From assembly GCA_944326455.1 (NCBI GenBank), contig CALVEA010000011.1, forward strand, positions 1-57,056: a DNA stretch of 57,056 nucleotides. The letters are read 5' to 3'. Under the pieces are notes generated by a model, which saw nothing but the letters and a program-made list of their open reading frames with translations, was not told the origin of the DNA and ran no database searches. This DNA is from Candidatus Gastranaerophilales bacterium (lineage in GTDB: Bacteria; Cyanobacteriota; Vampirovibrionia; Gastranaerophilales; Gastranaerophilaceae). The position numbers and the translations under genes were made by a program. Below, one piece after another: positions 44,492 through 52,631 of the stretch (positions are counted from its first letter, which is position 1; the number at the start of each line of letters is the position of its first letter).

Positions 44492-46741
44492 ATGAATAAT
44501 ATATTAAATGTAAAAATGCCTTTTAGACAAGAGACAAATCCTCAAAGTGTTGTTCGCAAAAATTTAAGAAAAAATGCAGAAACAAGTATAGAAAAAATAG
44601 ACTCTTTAATAGAGGATCTGAAAGCTGTTTTGCGATATTACCAAGATACACCGAAAATTATAAAAAATATTTTAATAGATGTCAATTATAATGATATTAT
44701 TGCGAAATCAAGAAGAATAAATGAGCTTTTAAAACCAAACAGAAAAAATACTAATGAAATGGTTGTTGGTGCACGCTTTTCTGATGCGCCTGATGGGGAA
44801 GAGAATCATATCATAACTTATTATGTCGATGTTAGCACAATTAACGAGACAATAATGAAGCTTGAAACTTTAAAAGAATTTATTTCAGATAAATTTTCTG
44901 GAACTGCAACAAGTAAAAATTTCAATGAACCAGAGTGTAAAATAGATTATACAGGATATAGCCTTCCTAAAAGCAGACTTAGAAATCTTGTTGTAGATTG
45001 TTCCGTTGTGGAATCCTTTTCTGTACCTAAAATAACAAGTATTCCTGATAAAGATTCTTTTCTTGTAACTCTATATAAAACCGAATTAAGATTGTCAAAT
45101 CTTCTTGAAAAAATTGGAATTGATAGAGCAAAATATCCGTATTATATCTATGGCGATGATTCAATTTCAGTATCAAGAGAGCTATTTGAAATTTTAGATG
45201 ACAAGGTTCCATATTTAATATCTATGGTTTCATCTGATTTATCAAGAATTACGATGGATGAAATAAATAGCAAGAAACCGATTGAAGAAATAACTATTCC
45301 AAATCCTTCCACAGAACCGATTATTGGAGTAATTGACACGTTCTTTGATGAAAATGTATATTTCAAAAAATGGGTAGAAAATATTGACTATTTAGAAGAT
45401 ATCGAAAGGATGACATTAAGAGATCCTAAAAGAGAACATGGAACAGAAGTGACTTCTATAATAGTAGATGGTCCAAGATTAAATCCATGGTTGGATGATG
45501 GCTGTGGACGTTTCAGAGTAAGACATTTTGGTGTTTGTGAAGACAAAATTTCAACTTTCAGGTTGGTAAAGAAAATTAAAGAAATAGTGTCACAAAACCC
45601 TGATATTCATGTATGGAATTTATCTTTAGGCACGGATGATGAAGTATCCAAGAATTTTATATCTTATGATGCTGCTGCTCTTGATGAATTACAATCAGAT
45701 AAGAATATTATATTTGTTATATCCGGTACAAATGATAATAGAAAAGAAAGACCCGATATAATAAGGGTGGGCTCTCCTGCTGATTCGTTAAATTCTATTG
45801 TTGTTAATTCTGTTAAGAGAAATGGAAGTCCGGCATCATATACTCGAAAAGGGAATATTTTATCTTTTTTTAACAAACCTGATGTTTCATACTATGGTGG
45901 AGATTTTAATGAAAGAATAAAAGTGTATTCTTCTCTTGGAGAACAAGATGTTTATGGAACATCATATGCTGCTCCTTGGATTAGTAGAAAACTATGTTAC
46001 TTGATAGATGTGATGGGTTTGCCAAAAGAAATTGCTAAAGCATTAATTATTGATTCTGCTGCAGGCTGGGAATATAAACAATCAACATATAGAAATAAGG
46101 ATATGGTTGGCTATGGGGTTGTACCGATTAATATAGATAAAATTTTAAAAACAGCTGATGATGAAATTAAATTTATTGTATATGGAACTTCTGTTACATA
46201 TAATACGACAAATTATACAATACCAATTCCAAAGGATGATAACGACAAGTATCCTTATATCGCAAGAGCGGTTATTTGTTATTTCCCTGAATGTTCAAGA
46301 ACACAAGGAGTTGATTATACGAACAGAGAATTATCGTTAAAATTTGGACGTATAAATAATAAAGATGAAATAGATGATATAAATGAAAATATACAAGATG
46401 AAGTTGGGGCTTATGTTGATGAACGCCAATCTCGACGTGAATTTAGAAAATGGGAAAATTCAAAATTTATATCAAAAATTTTAAGAAAAAATAAACCTTT
46501 AAAATCATATGAAGAAAGGTTATGGGGAATATCGATTATTTCAAAAGAACGCTTAAGTACAAGAATGAATAGAGGTTTGAACTTTGGTGTTGTAGTTACA
46601 TTAAAAGAGATCTCAGGAGTTAACAGAATTCAAGACTTTATTAAAGCTTGTACATTAAGAGGTTGGATTGTTAATGAATTAAATGTAGAGAATCAAATTG
46701 AAATATACAACAATAATCAAGAAGAAATAACTTTTGAATAA
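44492..46741 (+). CDS. Subtilisin-like S8 protease, IetS-like
   Basis: The 749-residue product has a 270-residue N-terminal part without known domain, then a peptidase S8 domain with Asp282 (IGVIDTFFD), His316 (REHGTEVTS), the oxyanion Asn in SGTNDN (414) and Ser491 (YGTSYAAPW). A 230-residue C-terminal part follows. No signal peptide is present, so it acts in the cytoplasm. It is translationally linked to the AAA gene. Together they match the IetAS architecture; how that system senses phage is not known to me. The ribosome site is AGGGGAAC. Confidence 0.86.
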   Translation: MNNILNVKMPFRQETNPQSVVRKNLRKNAETSIEKIDSLIEDLKAVLRYYQDTPKIIKNILIDVNYNDIIAKSRRINELLKPNRKNTNEMVVGARFSDAPDGEENHIITYYVDVSTINETIMKLETLKEFISDKFSGTATSKNFNEPECKIDYTGYSLPKSRLRNLVVDCSVVESFSVPKITSIPDKDSFLVTLYKTELRLSNLLEKIGIDRAKYPYYIYGDDSISVSRELFEILDDKVPYLISMVSSDLSRITMDEINSKKPIEEITIPNPSTEPIIGVIDTFFDENVYFKKWVENIDYLEDIERMTLRDPKREHGTEVTSIIVDGPRLNPWLDDGCGRFRVRHFGVCEDKISTFRLVKKIKEIVSQNPDIHVWNLSLGTDDEVSKNFISYDAAALDELQSDKNIIFVISGTNDNRKERPDIIRVGSPADSLNSIVVNSVKRNGSPASYTRKGNILSFFNKPDVSYYGGDFNERIKVYSSLGEQDVYGTSYAAPWISRKLCYLIDVMGLPKEIAKALIIDSAAGWEYKQSTYRNKDMVGYGVVPINIDKILKTADDEIKFIVYGTSVTYNTTNYTIPIPKDDNDKYPYIARAVICYFPECSRTQGVDYTNRELSLKFGRINNKDEIDDINENIQDEVGAYVDERQSRREFRKWENSKFISKILRKNKPLKSYEERLWGISIISKERLSTRMNRGLNFGVVVTLKEISGVNRIQDFIKACTLRGWIVNELNVENQIEIYNNNQEEITFE

Positions 46742-46774
46742 ATAGAGAGAAAAATCAGAAGTTACTACTAATAT

Positions 46775-47131
46775 ATGGATATTTTAGATAGACTTGCAAA
46801 ATCAAAATTTAGGAGCAGATTCAAACTTCGGACAAAAGAGTTTGAATATATCAAGGATAAAGGACTTGATACTATTCATTCTCATGCCTGTGATTTTATT
46901 AGAGATAGAGTAGCTCAGGCAGAACCTGTGAACGACGGCAAACAAACTCCAATGCGAGGACACCCTGTTTTTATCGCACAACACGCAACAGCAACTTGCT
47001 GCCGTGGATGTATTGAAAAATGGCATAAGTTCCCCCAACATAGAGAACTAACCCTATCCGAACAAGAATACCTTGTTTCAGTAATCATAGAATGGATAAA
47101 CCGACAAATTAATTCAAACCCTGTTTTATAA
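46775..47131 (+). CDS. DUF4186 family protein, copy 2 (in element)
   Basis: A 118-residue paralogue of the gene at 34784, with the same block GKQTPMRGHPVFIAQHATAT and CCRGCIEKWHKFP. It lies between the IetAS-like pair and mcrB, 33 bases after the protease stop, so it may be co-transcribed with the defence genes. No typical ribosome site. Its last codons overlap the start of the middle iteron array (47112-47155). Confidence 0.88.
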   Translation: MDILDRLAKSKFRSRFKLRTKEFEYIKDKGLDTIHSHACDFIRDRVAQAEPVNDGKQTPMRGHPVFIAQHATATCCRGCIEKWHKFPQHRELTLSEQEYLVSVIIEWINRQINSNPVL

Positions 47132-47155
47132 CCGTTCAAAATATGTTCAAATCCA
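47112..47155 (+). repeat. 11-bp iteron array, middle
   Basis: Units start at 47112 (ATTCAAA), 47123 (GTTTTAT, degenerate), 47134 (GTTCAAA) and 47145 (GTTCAAA), again with exact 11-bp period. Same orientation as the left array; unit 1 matches the left array's first unit nearly throughout (ATTCAAAYCCT). It ends 34 bases before the mcrB ATG. Confidence 0.7.
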
Positions 47156-47189
47156 TGTTTGTGATACCCTAAAGAAAAAGGAGTGGAGT

Positions 47190-49772
47190 ATGACAGATAA
47201 TAAATTTACTTGGGTACCATTTTTTAAAGAAGTACACGAAAAAATTCATAATAATTATAACGCTGAACAATTAGCGAATATTGCAAATGGAATTTTCGGG
47301 CACATAAAAGATATAGATGACCAAGGGAATGAAGTATCAATTCAAGAAATGACTCCAATAAATTTTATTGGCTACTTTAATAGACGTTTGACATTAAATA
47401 ATCGGGTTCTATATTGCAAAAAATTGAGAGAAATAATGAACTTGAATTCAGATATTCCTACGGATTTTGATGGAATTCCTGAATTTAATAACCAAAACTG
47501 CTTATGTATGCCTTTCAAAAAAGATCGAGCAAATTATATAATTCAAGAACAATGGGAAATATCAAAACAAATATTAGAAAATAATATTAAAACCGAATTA
47601 TTTGATAAAATTTTATCAAATGCTCATCCATGGATTGGTCTTTCTTATTTATCAAGATTTTGTTTTATTGTAAAGCCTGAAAAATACTATCCCTACGATA
47701 AGCAAATGGCAATTAATTTAAATGCAAAAATGCCGGAAACATTTAAGGGCTATGAAGATTATTGTAAATTATTAAAATATACTTACCCAGAAAAGACTAG
47801 TTATGAATTATCTTATGAAGCCTTTATGGAAAATAATAACAAACAAAATAAAAAACAATTAACTAGTCAAAAGAAATATTGGATTTATCAACCTGGGGAA
47901 CAAGGTAGATTGTGGAATGAGGTGTATGCCAATAACATAATTGCTATTGGATGGGAAGAGCTTGGTGATTTAAAACAATATAATTCAGAAGAAGATTTAT
48001 CAGAGAAAATTACCGAGATTTATTCTAAAAAAAGTAATCCTGACAAATTGGCAAATTGGGAATTTGCTAATGTTATGAATATTGGGGATATTGTCTATGT
48101 AAAAAAAGGATCAAAAGATTTAATTGGTCGAGGTATAGTTCAGTCTGATTATTATTTTGATGACACAAGAAGTGAATATAAAAGTGTAAGAAAAATACAA
48201 TGGACACACAATGGAAATTACAATGTAGATTTTAATGAATTAGGGATAAAACAATGGGTTCAAAAAACATTAACCAACATTAGTGAGAATAAATACAAGG
48301 ATTTTTGTTTAAAAATAGAGGATATATTTATGAATAACAACCACCTCAATCAAAACGATATAGTACCTTTAAATCAAATTTTATATGGTCCTCCAGGAAC
48401 TGGAAAAACTTATAATACAGTTATTAAAGCAATGGAAATAATTAATCCAAGTTGTATTGAATATGATGAAAAAGGAGTTGTTAGTAACTATTCTGATGTT
48501 AAAAATGAATTTGATAAAGTAAGAGATAACCATCAAATTGAATTTATAACATTCCATCAATCGTATTCATATGAAGAGTTTGTTGAAGGTATAAAGCCAG
48601 ATCTTGATACTGAATCTTGGAATGAACCCGTAGATAAACTAACTTATAAAGGTTCTAATGGTATATTTAAAACTATCGCCAATAGAGCATTGTTTGAACG
48701 ATTAAATATTCAAATTGGCCAACAAGATGCGATATTGGATTTTAAAAATTTAAAAGAAATGTTTATCGAAGAATATAGTGTCGGTTCAACTTTTAAAACT
48801 GGCACAAAAAATGCTGAATTTAGAATTGATAAATATACAAAGGATAGTGCAAGAATAACACCTACAAATGGCAAATACACATATTCAATTACTTTCAAAT
48901 ATTTAGAAGAAGCATATAATAAGAAAATGACATCACAAAGTGAAATAGCAACAATAAACGGAGTCGCAAGCGGCCTATCATGCTATTATTTTGCAATCTA
49001 TGAGAAATTACTTAAGATTAAGAAATCTAATGACAATAATCAAGTTAAATCAAACATGAACGAAATGTCTGATGAAGATAAATTGCAATTGGTAAGAGAT
49101 TATTACGAAGGTAAAATTAAACTAAACAATAATAAAATAAGCAAACCTTACGTGCTGATAATTGATGAAATAAACAGGGGAAATATCTCTAAAATTTTTG
49201 GAGAACTCATTACTTTAATAGAAGAAGATAAAAGAGAAAACATGTCTGTAAAACTGCCATATTCTCAAGAAACATTTACTGTTCCTAATAACTTATATAT
49301 CATAGGCACAATGAATACTTCTGACCGTTCGATTGCTTCTATTGATATCGCTTTGAGACGTCGTTTTAAATTTAAAGAAATGATGCCAAATAGTGATTTG
49401 GTTGCAGATTTTGGTATTGGATTTAATACAATATTTGATGACTTGAATAATAAAATTAAACTTTTGTTAGATAGAGATCATCAAATTGGGCATAGTTATT
49501 TTATAAATACAAAATACAATAATAGTAATGGAAACAATAATGTTGAAACTTTAAAAGATATATGGTTTAGCGAAATACTACCATTATTAAATGAGTATTT
49601 TTATTGCGATTGGGAAAAATTAAAGCTTATCATTCCTGGATTTATCAAAAAACTTGATGTGCCAGAAGTCCTAAAGAATGAGTGTGACGATTCTATATAC
49701 GAATTCAAAACATTTGATGAAGTTGCAGATTTTGAAAAAGCATTAAATCAAGAAAAATTTGAACAGGTATAA
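47190..49772 (+). CDS. mcrB: McrB-type restriction NTPase with EVE-like domain
   Basis: McrB is the motor and recognition subunit of a modification-dependent restriction system. The 860-residue product has an N-terminal region of unknown type (1-225), an EVE/PUA-like domain (about 229-345: YWIYQPGEQGRLWNEVYANN, IGWEELGDL) likely to read modified bases, and an AAA+ domain with Walker A GPPGTGKT (400-407), a helical insert, Walker B VLIIDEINRGN (655-665) and the McrB signature MNTSDRSIASIDIALRRRF (708-726). AAGGAG precedes the ATG. mcrC follows after 2 bases. Confidence 0.93.
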   Translation: MTDNKFTWVPFFKEVHEKIHNNYNAEQLANIANGIFGHIKDIDDQGNEVSIQEMTPINFIGYFNRRLTLNNRVLYCKKLREIMNLNSDIPTDFDGIPEFNNQNCLCMPFKKDRANYIIQEQWEISKQILENNIKTELFDKILSNAHPWIGLSYLSRFCFIVKPEKYYPYDKQMAINLNAKMPETFKGYEDYCKLLKYTYPEKTSYELSYEAFMENNNKQNKKQLTSQKKYWIYQPGEQGRLWNEVYANNIIAIGWEELGDLKQYNSEEDLSEKITEIYSKKSNPDKLANWEFANVMNIGDIVYVKKGSKDLIGRGIVQSDYYFDDTRSEYKSVRKIQWTHNGNYNVDFNELGIKQWVQKTLTNISENKYKDFCLKIEDIFMNNNHLNQNDIVPLNQILYGPPGTGKTYNTVIKAMEIINPSCIEYDEKGVVSNYSDVKNEFDKVRDNHQIEFITFHQSYSYEEFVEGIKPDLDTESWNEPVDKLTYKGSNGIFKTIANRALFERLNIQIGQQDAILDFKNLKEMFIEEYSVGSTFKTGTKNAEFRIDKYTKDSARITPTNGKYTYSITFKYLEEAYNKKMTSQSEIATINGVASGLSCYYFAIYEKLLKIKKSNDNNQVKSNMNEMSDEDKLQLVRDYYEGKIKLNNNKISKPYVLIIDEINRGNISKIFGELITLIEEDKRENMSVKLPYSQETFTVPNNLYIIGTMNTSDRSIASIDIALRRRFKFKEMMPNSDLVADFGIGFNTIFDDLNNKIKLLLDRDHQIGHSYFINTKYNNSNGNNNVETLKDIWFSEILPLLNEYFYCDWEKLKLIIPGFIKKLDVPEVLKNECDDSIYEFKTFDEVADFEKALNQEKFEQV

Positions 49773-49774
49773 CA

Positions 49775-51007
49775 ATGGCAGAACCTATTGTTGTTAAAGA
49801 GTATTCTAAAAATATTAAAATTAAAGATTGCGATTTGGGCAAGTTGCATCATTATTTGGAGTGCCAACACTTAGATTCTGCGTTGAAAGTTACTCCTAGT
49901 GGCATAGAAACAACTTCGTGGGTTGGAGTTATAAAGTATAAAAATACGCACTTTCAAATTCTACCAAAATTAATATGTAATAATGGAGACAAAGAAAATA
50001 TTTTAAAAAATTTAATTTATATGCTTTCTTACACAAAAAAGTTAGATATAAAAACAAGTAATGAAGCAAGATTATCAACTGCAAAAAATCCATTTATAGA
50101 AATTCTTATAAGAGAATATGCAAAATCACTTTTTGAATGTTTAAAGCGCTTAACACCGAAAAAATATGTAAGAGAAGAAGATAACCTGAATTATTTAAAA
50201 GGGAAAATAAAATTTACTGAAAATGTCCGGCACAACAGTTCTAATCAGGCAAAATTTTATTGTGAATATGATGAGTTTTCTGAAAATAATATTTTAAATC
50301 AACTATTCTTGTTTGTTTCTACTTGTTTATACAATATCTCGAATGATAGTTACAATAAGAAAACTTTAAAATTTATAATAAACTATTATTCTGACATAAA
50401 ATTGGTTCGTTTTGATAGATTTAAGGCTGAAAAAATAAAGTTATCTCGTAATCAGGAATTATTTAAAAAGCCTTTCAACTTGGCAAAAATGTTTGTTGAA
50501 AAGACCAGTGTAGATTTATCTAAAAACAAGTTTGAAAATATTACTCTAATCTGGGACATGAATAAATTATTTGAAGAATTTATTTTTGAAATAATGAAAA
50601 AGAACGAATCAGAGTTTGGATGGACATTTACAGCGCAAAAAGGCAAACGTTTATTAGCAGGTGATGATAATAAAAAAAGAAATACCTATGTGGATATTTA
50701 TGCAGAGAATGACAAGGATAAAATTATTTTGGATACCAAATATAAAATATTTACAGGAACAGATGATTTTTCAAATGCGGATGTTTTCCAAGTTTCGACA
50801 TATTGTTTATTGCATAATGCAGACAAAGCAGTTCTTATATATCCAAGATGGAATAAAGAAGTTCCAAATGTACCAAGTTTTAAATTAAATACTGATGAAA
50901 AAGATATAAAAATTAATTTTAAAACTGTAGATTTATGTTATACGAATTTAAAACAACATTTAGAAGAAATTAGGGATGATATCAAAGAAATTTTAAAAGT
51001 TGCTTAA
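49775..51007 (+). CDS. mcrC: McrC-type restriction endonuclease
   Basis: McrC supplies the nuclease for McrB. The 410-residue product has the N-terminal beta domain with VGVIKYKNTHFQILPKL (McrC-type) and a C-terminal PD-(D/E)XK fold: NKLFEEFIFEIM, TYVDIYAEND and IILDTKYK (Asp and Glu/Asp-x-Lys equivalent). It is coupled to mcrB. Its stop overlaps the convergent small gene by 4 bases. Confidence 0.93.
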   Translation: MAEPIVVKEYSKNIKIKDCDLGKLHHYLECQHLDSALKVTPSGIETTSWVGVIKYKNTHFQILPKLICNNGDKENILKNLIYMLSYTKKLDIKTSNEARLSTAKNPFIEILIREYAKSLFECLKRLTPKKYVREEDNLNYLKGKIKFTENVRHNSSNQAKFYCEYDEFSENNILNQLFLFVSTCLYNISNDSYNKKTLKFIINYYSDIKLVRFDRFKAEKIKLSRNQELFKKPFNLAKMFVEKTSVDLSKNKFENITLIWDMNKLFEEFIFEIMKKNESEFGWTFTAQKGKRLLAGDDNKKRNTYVDIYAENDKDKIILDTKYKIFTGTDDFSNADVFQVSTYCLLHNADKAVLIYPRWNKEVPNVPSFKLNTDEKDIKINFKTVDLCYTNLKQHLEEIRDDIKEILKVA

Positions 51008-51237
51008 AGTCGTTCGATATACCAGTTACTATTCCCAAAGTGGTTAAAATTCCATTGAAGTTCAAAATAAAAATTAAACTCCAAAGAATTATCATCTTTG
51101 AAGTTCCAAGAATACTTATTTAATTGTGTTTTGCGGTAACTTTCAAATGCATCCTGAATTTCTTTTGCAAACTTTTTCCTGAATTTAGAATACGGAATGT
51201 CCGATGTCTCTTTGGTTAATTTATTTTTCAAAATCAT
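51004..51237 (-). CDS. Small unrecognised protein
   Basis: From ATG 51237, behind GAGGG, the product is 77 residues, charged, aromatic-rich at its end (FYFELQWNFNHFGNSNW). I do not recognise it. It overlaps the end of the gene before it by 17 bases and forms a three-gene minus-strand unit with it and the gene at 51425. These look like accessory phage-type genes. Confidence 0.5.
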   Translation of the reverse strand: MILKNKLTKETSDIPYSKFRKKFAKEIQDAFESYRKTQLNKYSWNFKDDNSLEFNFYFELQWNFNHFGNSNWYIERL

Positions 51238-51421
51238 CTTCAAACCCTCTAATATTATCAAGTTCAATGTTGTAGCGTTTGCCGGTTTTATCAACACAAG
51301 TGGCGAAGTCTACTATTTTATCGGCAAATTTGTTTTTCCATAAACAAATCAATAAACCGATTTCTTGAGTTTTAAAGTTTAAAATCTTTGTCCCATATAG
51401 CTTATAATCTTTTTCAACCAT
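51221..51421 (-). CDS. Small unrecognised protein
   Basis: A 66-residue product, with its ATG 3 bases after the stop of the upstream gene and AAAGGA formed by that gene's last codons. The part CVDKTGKRYNIELDNI looks like a small beta domain. Not recognised. Confidence 0.5.
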   Translation of the reverse strand: MVEKDYKLYGTKILNFKTQEIGLLICLWKNKFADKIVDFATCVDKTGKRYNIELDNIRGFEDDFEK

Positions 51422-51424
51422 AGG

Positions 51425-51637
51425 CTATCCTTTCGTTATTGTAATATCAGCGTATATCTCATCCGGCTTATCCGGATCAATCAAAAAATCTTTAATAAAT
51501 ACATACCTTTCGCCATTAGGTGCAACGCAACCAACAATATTGTGTTCGCCAAAACAAACAACAGTATATTCTTCGCTATCTTTTTCGAACCAATCTTTGA
51601 GTTTTTTTAATCTGTACTTTTTGCCAATTTCAATCAT
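51425..51637 (-). CDS. Small unrecognised protein
   Basis: A 70-residue product behind a strong AAAGGAG. It resembles a small beta-barrel: KKYRLKKLKDWFEKDSEEYT, APNGERYVFIKDF. First gene of the minus-strand trio. Not recognised; the pattern (short conserved beta motifs, tight spacing) is common in phage early regions. Confidence 0.55.
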   Translation of the reverse strand: MIEIGKKYRLKKLKDWFEKDSEEYTVVCFGEHNIVGCVAPNGERYVFIKDFLIDPDKPDEIYADITITKG

Positions 51638-51797
51638 TATATGCTCCTTTCAAGCTACACAATTCATCGCTCTTTCATCGGGAAGCATCAACTCTAAATC
51701 TCGAAATCGTATCATACAGATACATTTAGGACTTGATGTTTCTGCGAAACAGAGTTATTCTGTGTGTACCAAAACTTTATTTACCCCGAGGTTAATT

Positions 51798-52184
51798 ATG
51801 AAAAAACAAATATTGGCACAAGATGCCTTCAAACTTTATGCTGAAAAATTTATGTCATTAGAAGATATCGCGAGGCAGCTTCATTTGAATGAAAGAACAC
51901 TCCGCCGATGGAAAAAGTCTGATGATTGGGAAACCAAAAGAACTGAATATCTTCGCACTAAAACAACGTTACATTCAGATTTATATGATTTTACCCGAAG
52001 TTTGATAAATTCTATCGAAAAGGATATGGAGAGCAACGGTAAAGTCGAGCCTGCAAGATATTATGCCGTTACTAAAATGCTGAAATTGATTGGGCCGGTT
52101 AAATCTTATGAGGATGAAGTGATAAGTGAAAAACAAAAGCTCCAAGAGAAAAAGCCGAAAAGGTTTAACGCCGGATGTAATTAG
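51798..52184 (+). CDS. Phage small-terminase-like HTH protein (DUF1804 type)
   Basis: The 128-residue product has an N-terminal HTH of the terminase-small-subunit kind, DAFKLYAEKFMSLEDIARQL followed by HLNERTLRRWKKSDDWETKR, resembling the DUF1804 proteins of Mu-like phages. GAGG precedes ATG 51798. The present stop follows RFNAGCN, but a +1 shift at the A-run near 52155-52160 would continue as KGLTPDVIREIEESVLGIRY and end at 52227, which looks like a normal family C-terminus. The gene may therefore be frameshifted. A longer ORF upstream is not needed. Confidence 0.7.
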   Translation: MKKQILAQDAFKLYAEKFMSLEDIARQLHLNERTLRRWKKSDDWETKRTEYLRTKTTLHSDLYDFTRSLINSIEKDMESNGKVEPARYYAVTKMLKLIGPVKSYEDEVISEKQKLQEKKPKRFNAGCN

Positions 52185-52308
52185 AGAAATTGAAGAAAGT
52201 GTTTTAGGGATTCGCTACGAAGAATAATTTTTCTAAAAGCCAATTTTTGGGTGAATTTATGCAGGAACGAGGATTTATATATAAAACAAATTTTACCCAT
52301 CTTAATCG
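52185..52308. other. Short intergenic remnant region
   Basis: Contains the possible out-of-frame end of the terminase-like gene (to 52227). In another frame (52226-52297) the translation SKSQFLGEFMQERGFIYKT resembles the first residues of tyrosyl-tRNA synthetase; no more of such a gene follows. Confidence 0.3.
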
Positions 52309-52352
52309 ACGAGTTGAACACCTTTTGAACAACATTTGAAGTGGGCTCGAAC
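52309..52352 (-). repeat. 11-bp iteron array, right (inverted)
   Basis: On the minus strand, units start at 52352 (GTTCGAG), 52341 (CTTCAAA), 52330 (GTTCAAA) and 52319 (GTTCAAC), exact 11-bp period. It is an inverted match of the left array at 39210-39252 along the whole length, with AAAAGGTGTTCAA identical. It begins 6 bases beyond the stop of the gene at 52358, so the right end of the element may lie there. Confidence 0.75.
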
Positions 52353-52357
52353 TCCAA

Positions 52358-52579
52358 TTATTCTTCAACTTCTTTTTCATGGTCAATAAAGAATGCGTTT
52401 AGCACATCTGCATCATTTCGCAGATGTTTAATTACCGGAGCAAGATTATAGCATTCTTCTATTTCCGGCTGATTAGCAACAAAATAATCAATAACAACCG
52501 CTGTGTTATAAATATTTTCAGACCACTTGCTTAATTGCTTATACTCTTTCGGTGTAATATTCAATCCGACTTTTTCCAT
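52358..52579 (-). CDS. Small acidic protein after hsdR
   Basis: A 73-residue product behind a perfect AAGGAGGT. It is helical (EYKQLSKWSENIYNTAVVID, then EIEECYNLAPVIKHL), without a signal. I do not recognise it. It is the last gene of the restriction locus on this strand, 52 bases after hsdR, and could be an accessory or antidote protein. Confidence 0.65.
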   Translation of the reverse strand: MEKVGLNITPKEYKQLSKWSENIYNTAVVIDYFVANQPEIEECYNLAPVIKHLRNDADVLNAFFIDHEKEVEE

Positions 52580-52631
52580 ACGACCTCCTTAATGTGCCGT
52601 ATTCATCACTCAAAGGTAGAATTAAATCAAG

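Noticed and set aside
52336..52360. tRNA T-arm-like sequence (attachment site)
   Set aside because: GGAGTTCGAGCCC on the minus strand looks like a T-arm, but the stem bases do not pair and no cloverleaf exists. It is better read as part of the iteron array.
52204..52386. 60-residue minus-strand ORF
   Set aside because: It overlaps the iteron array and the end of a better gene, has no ribosome site and a random composition.
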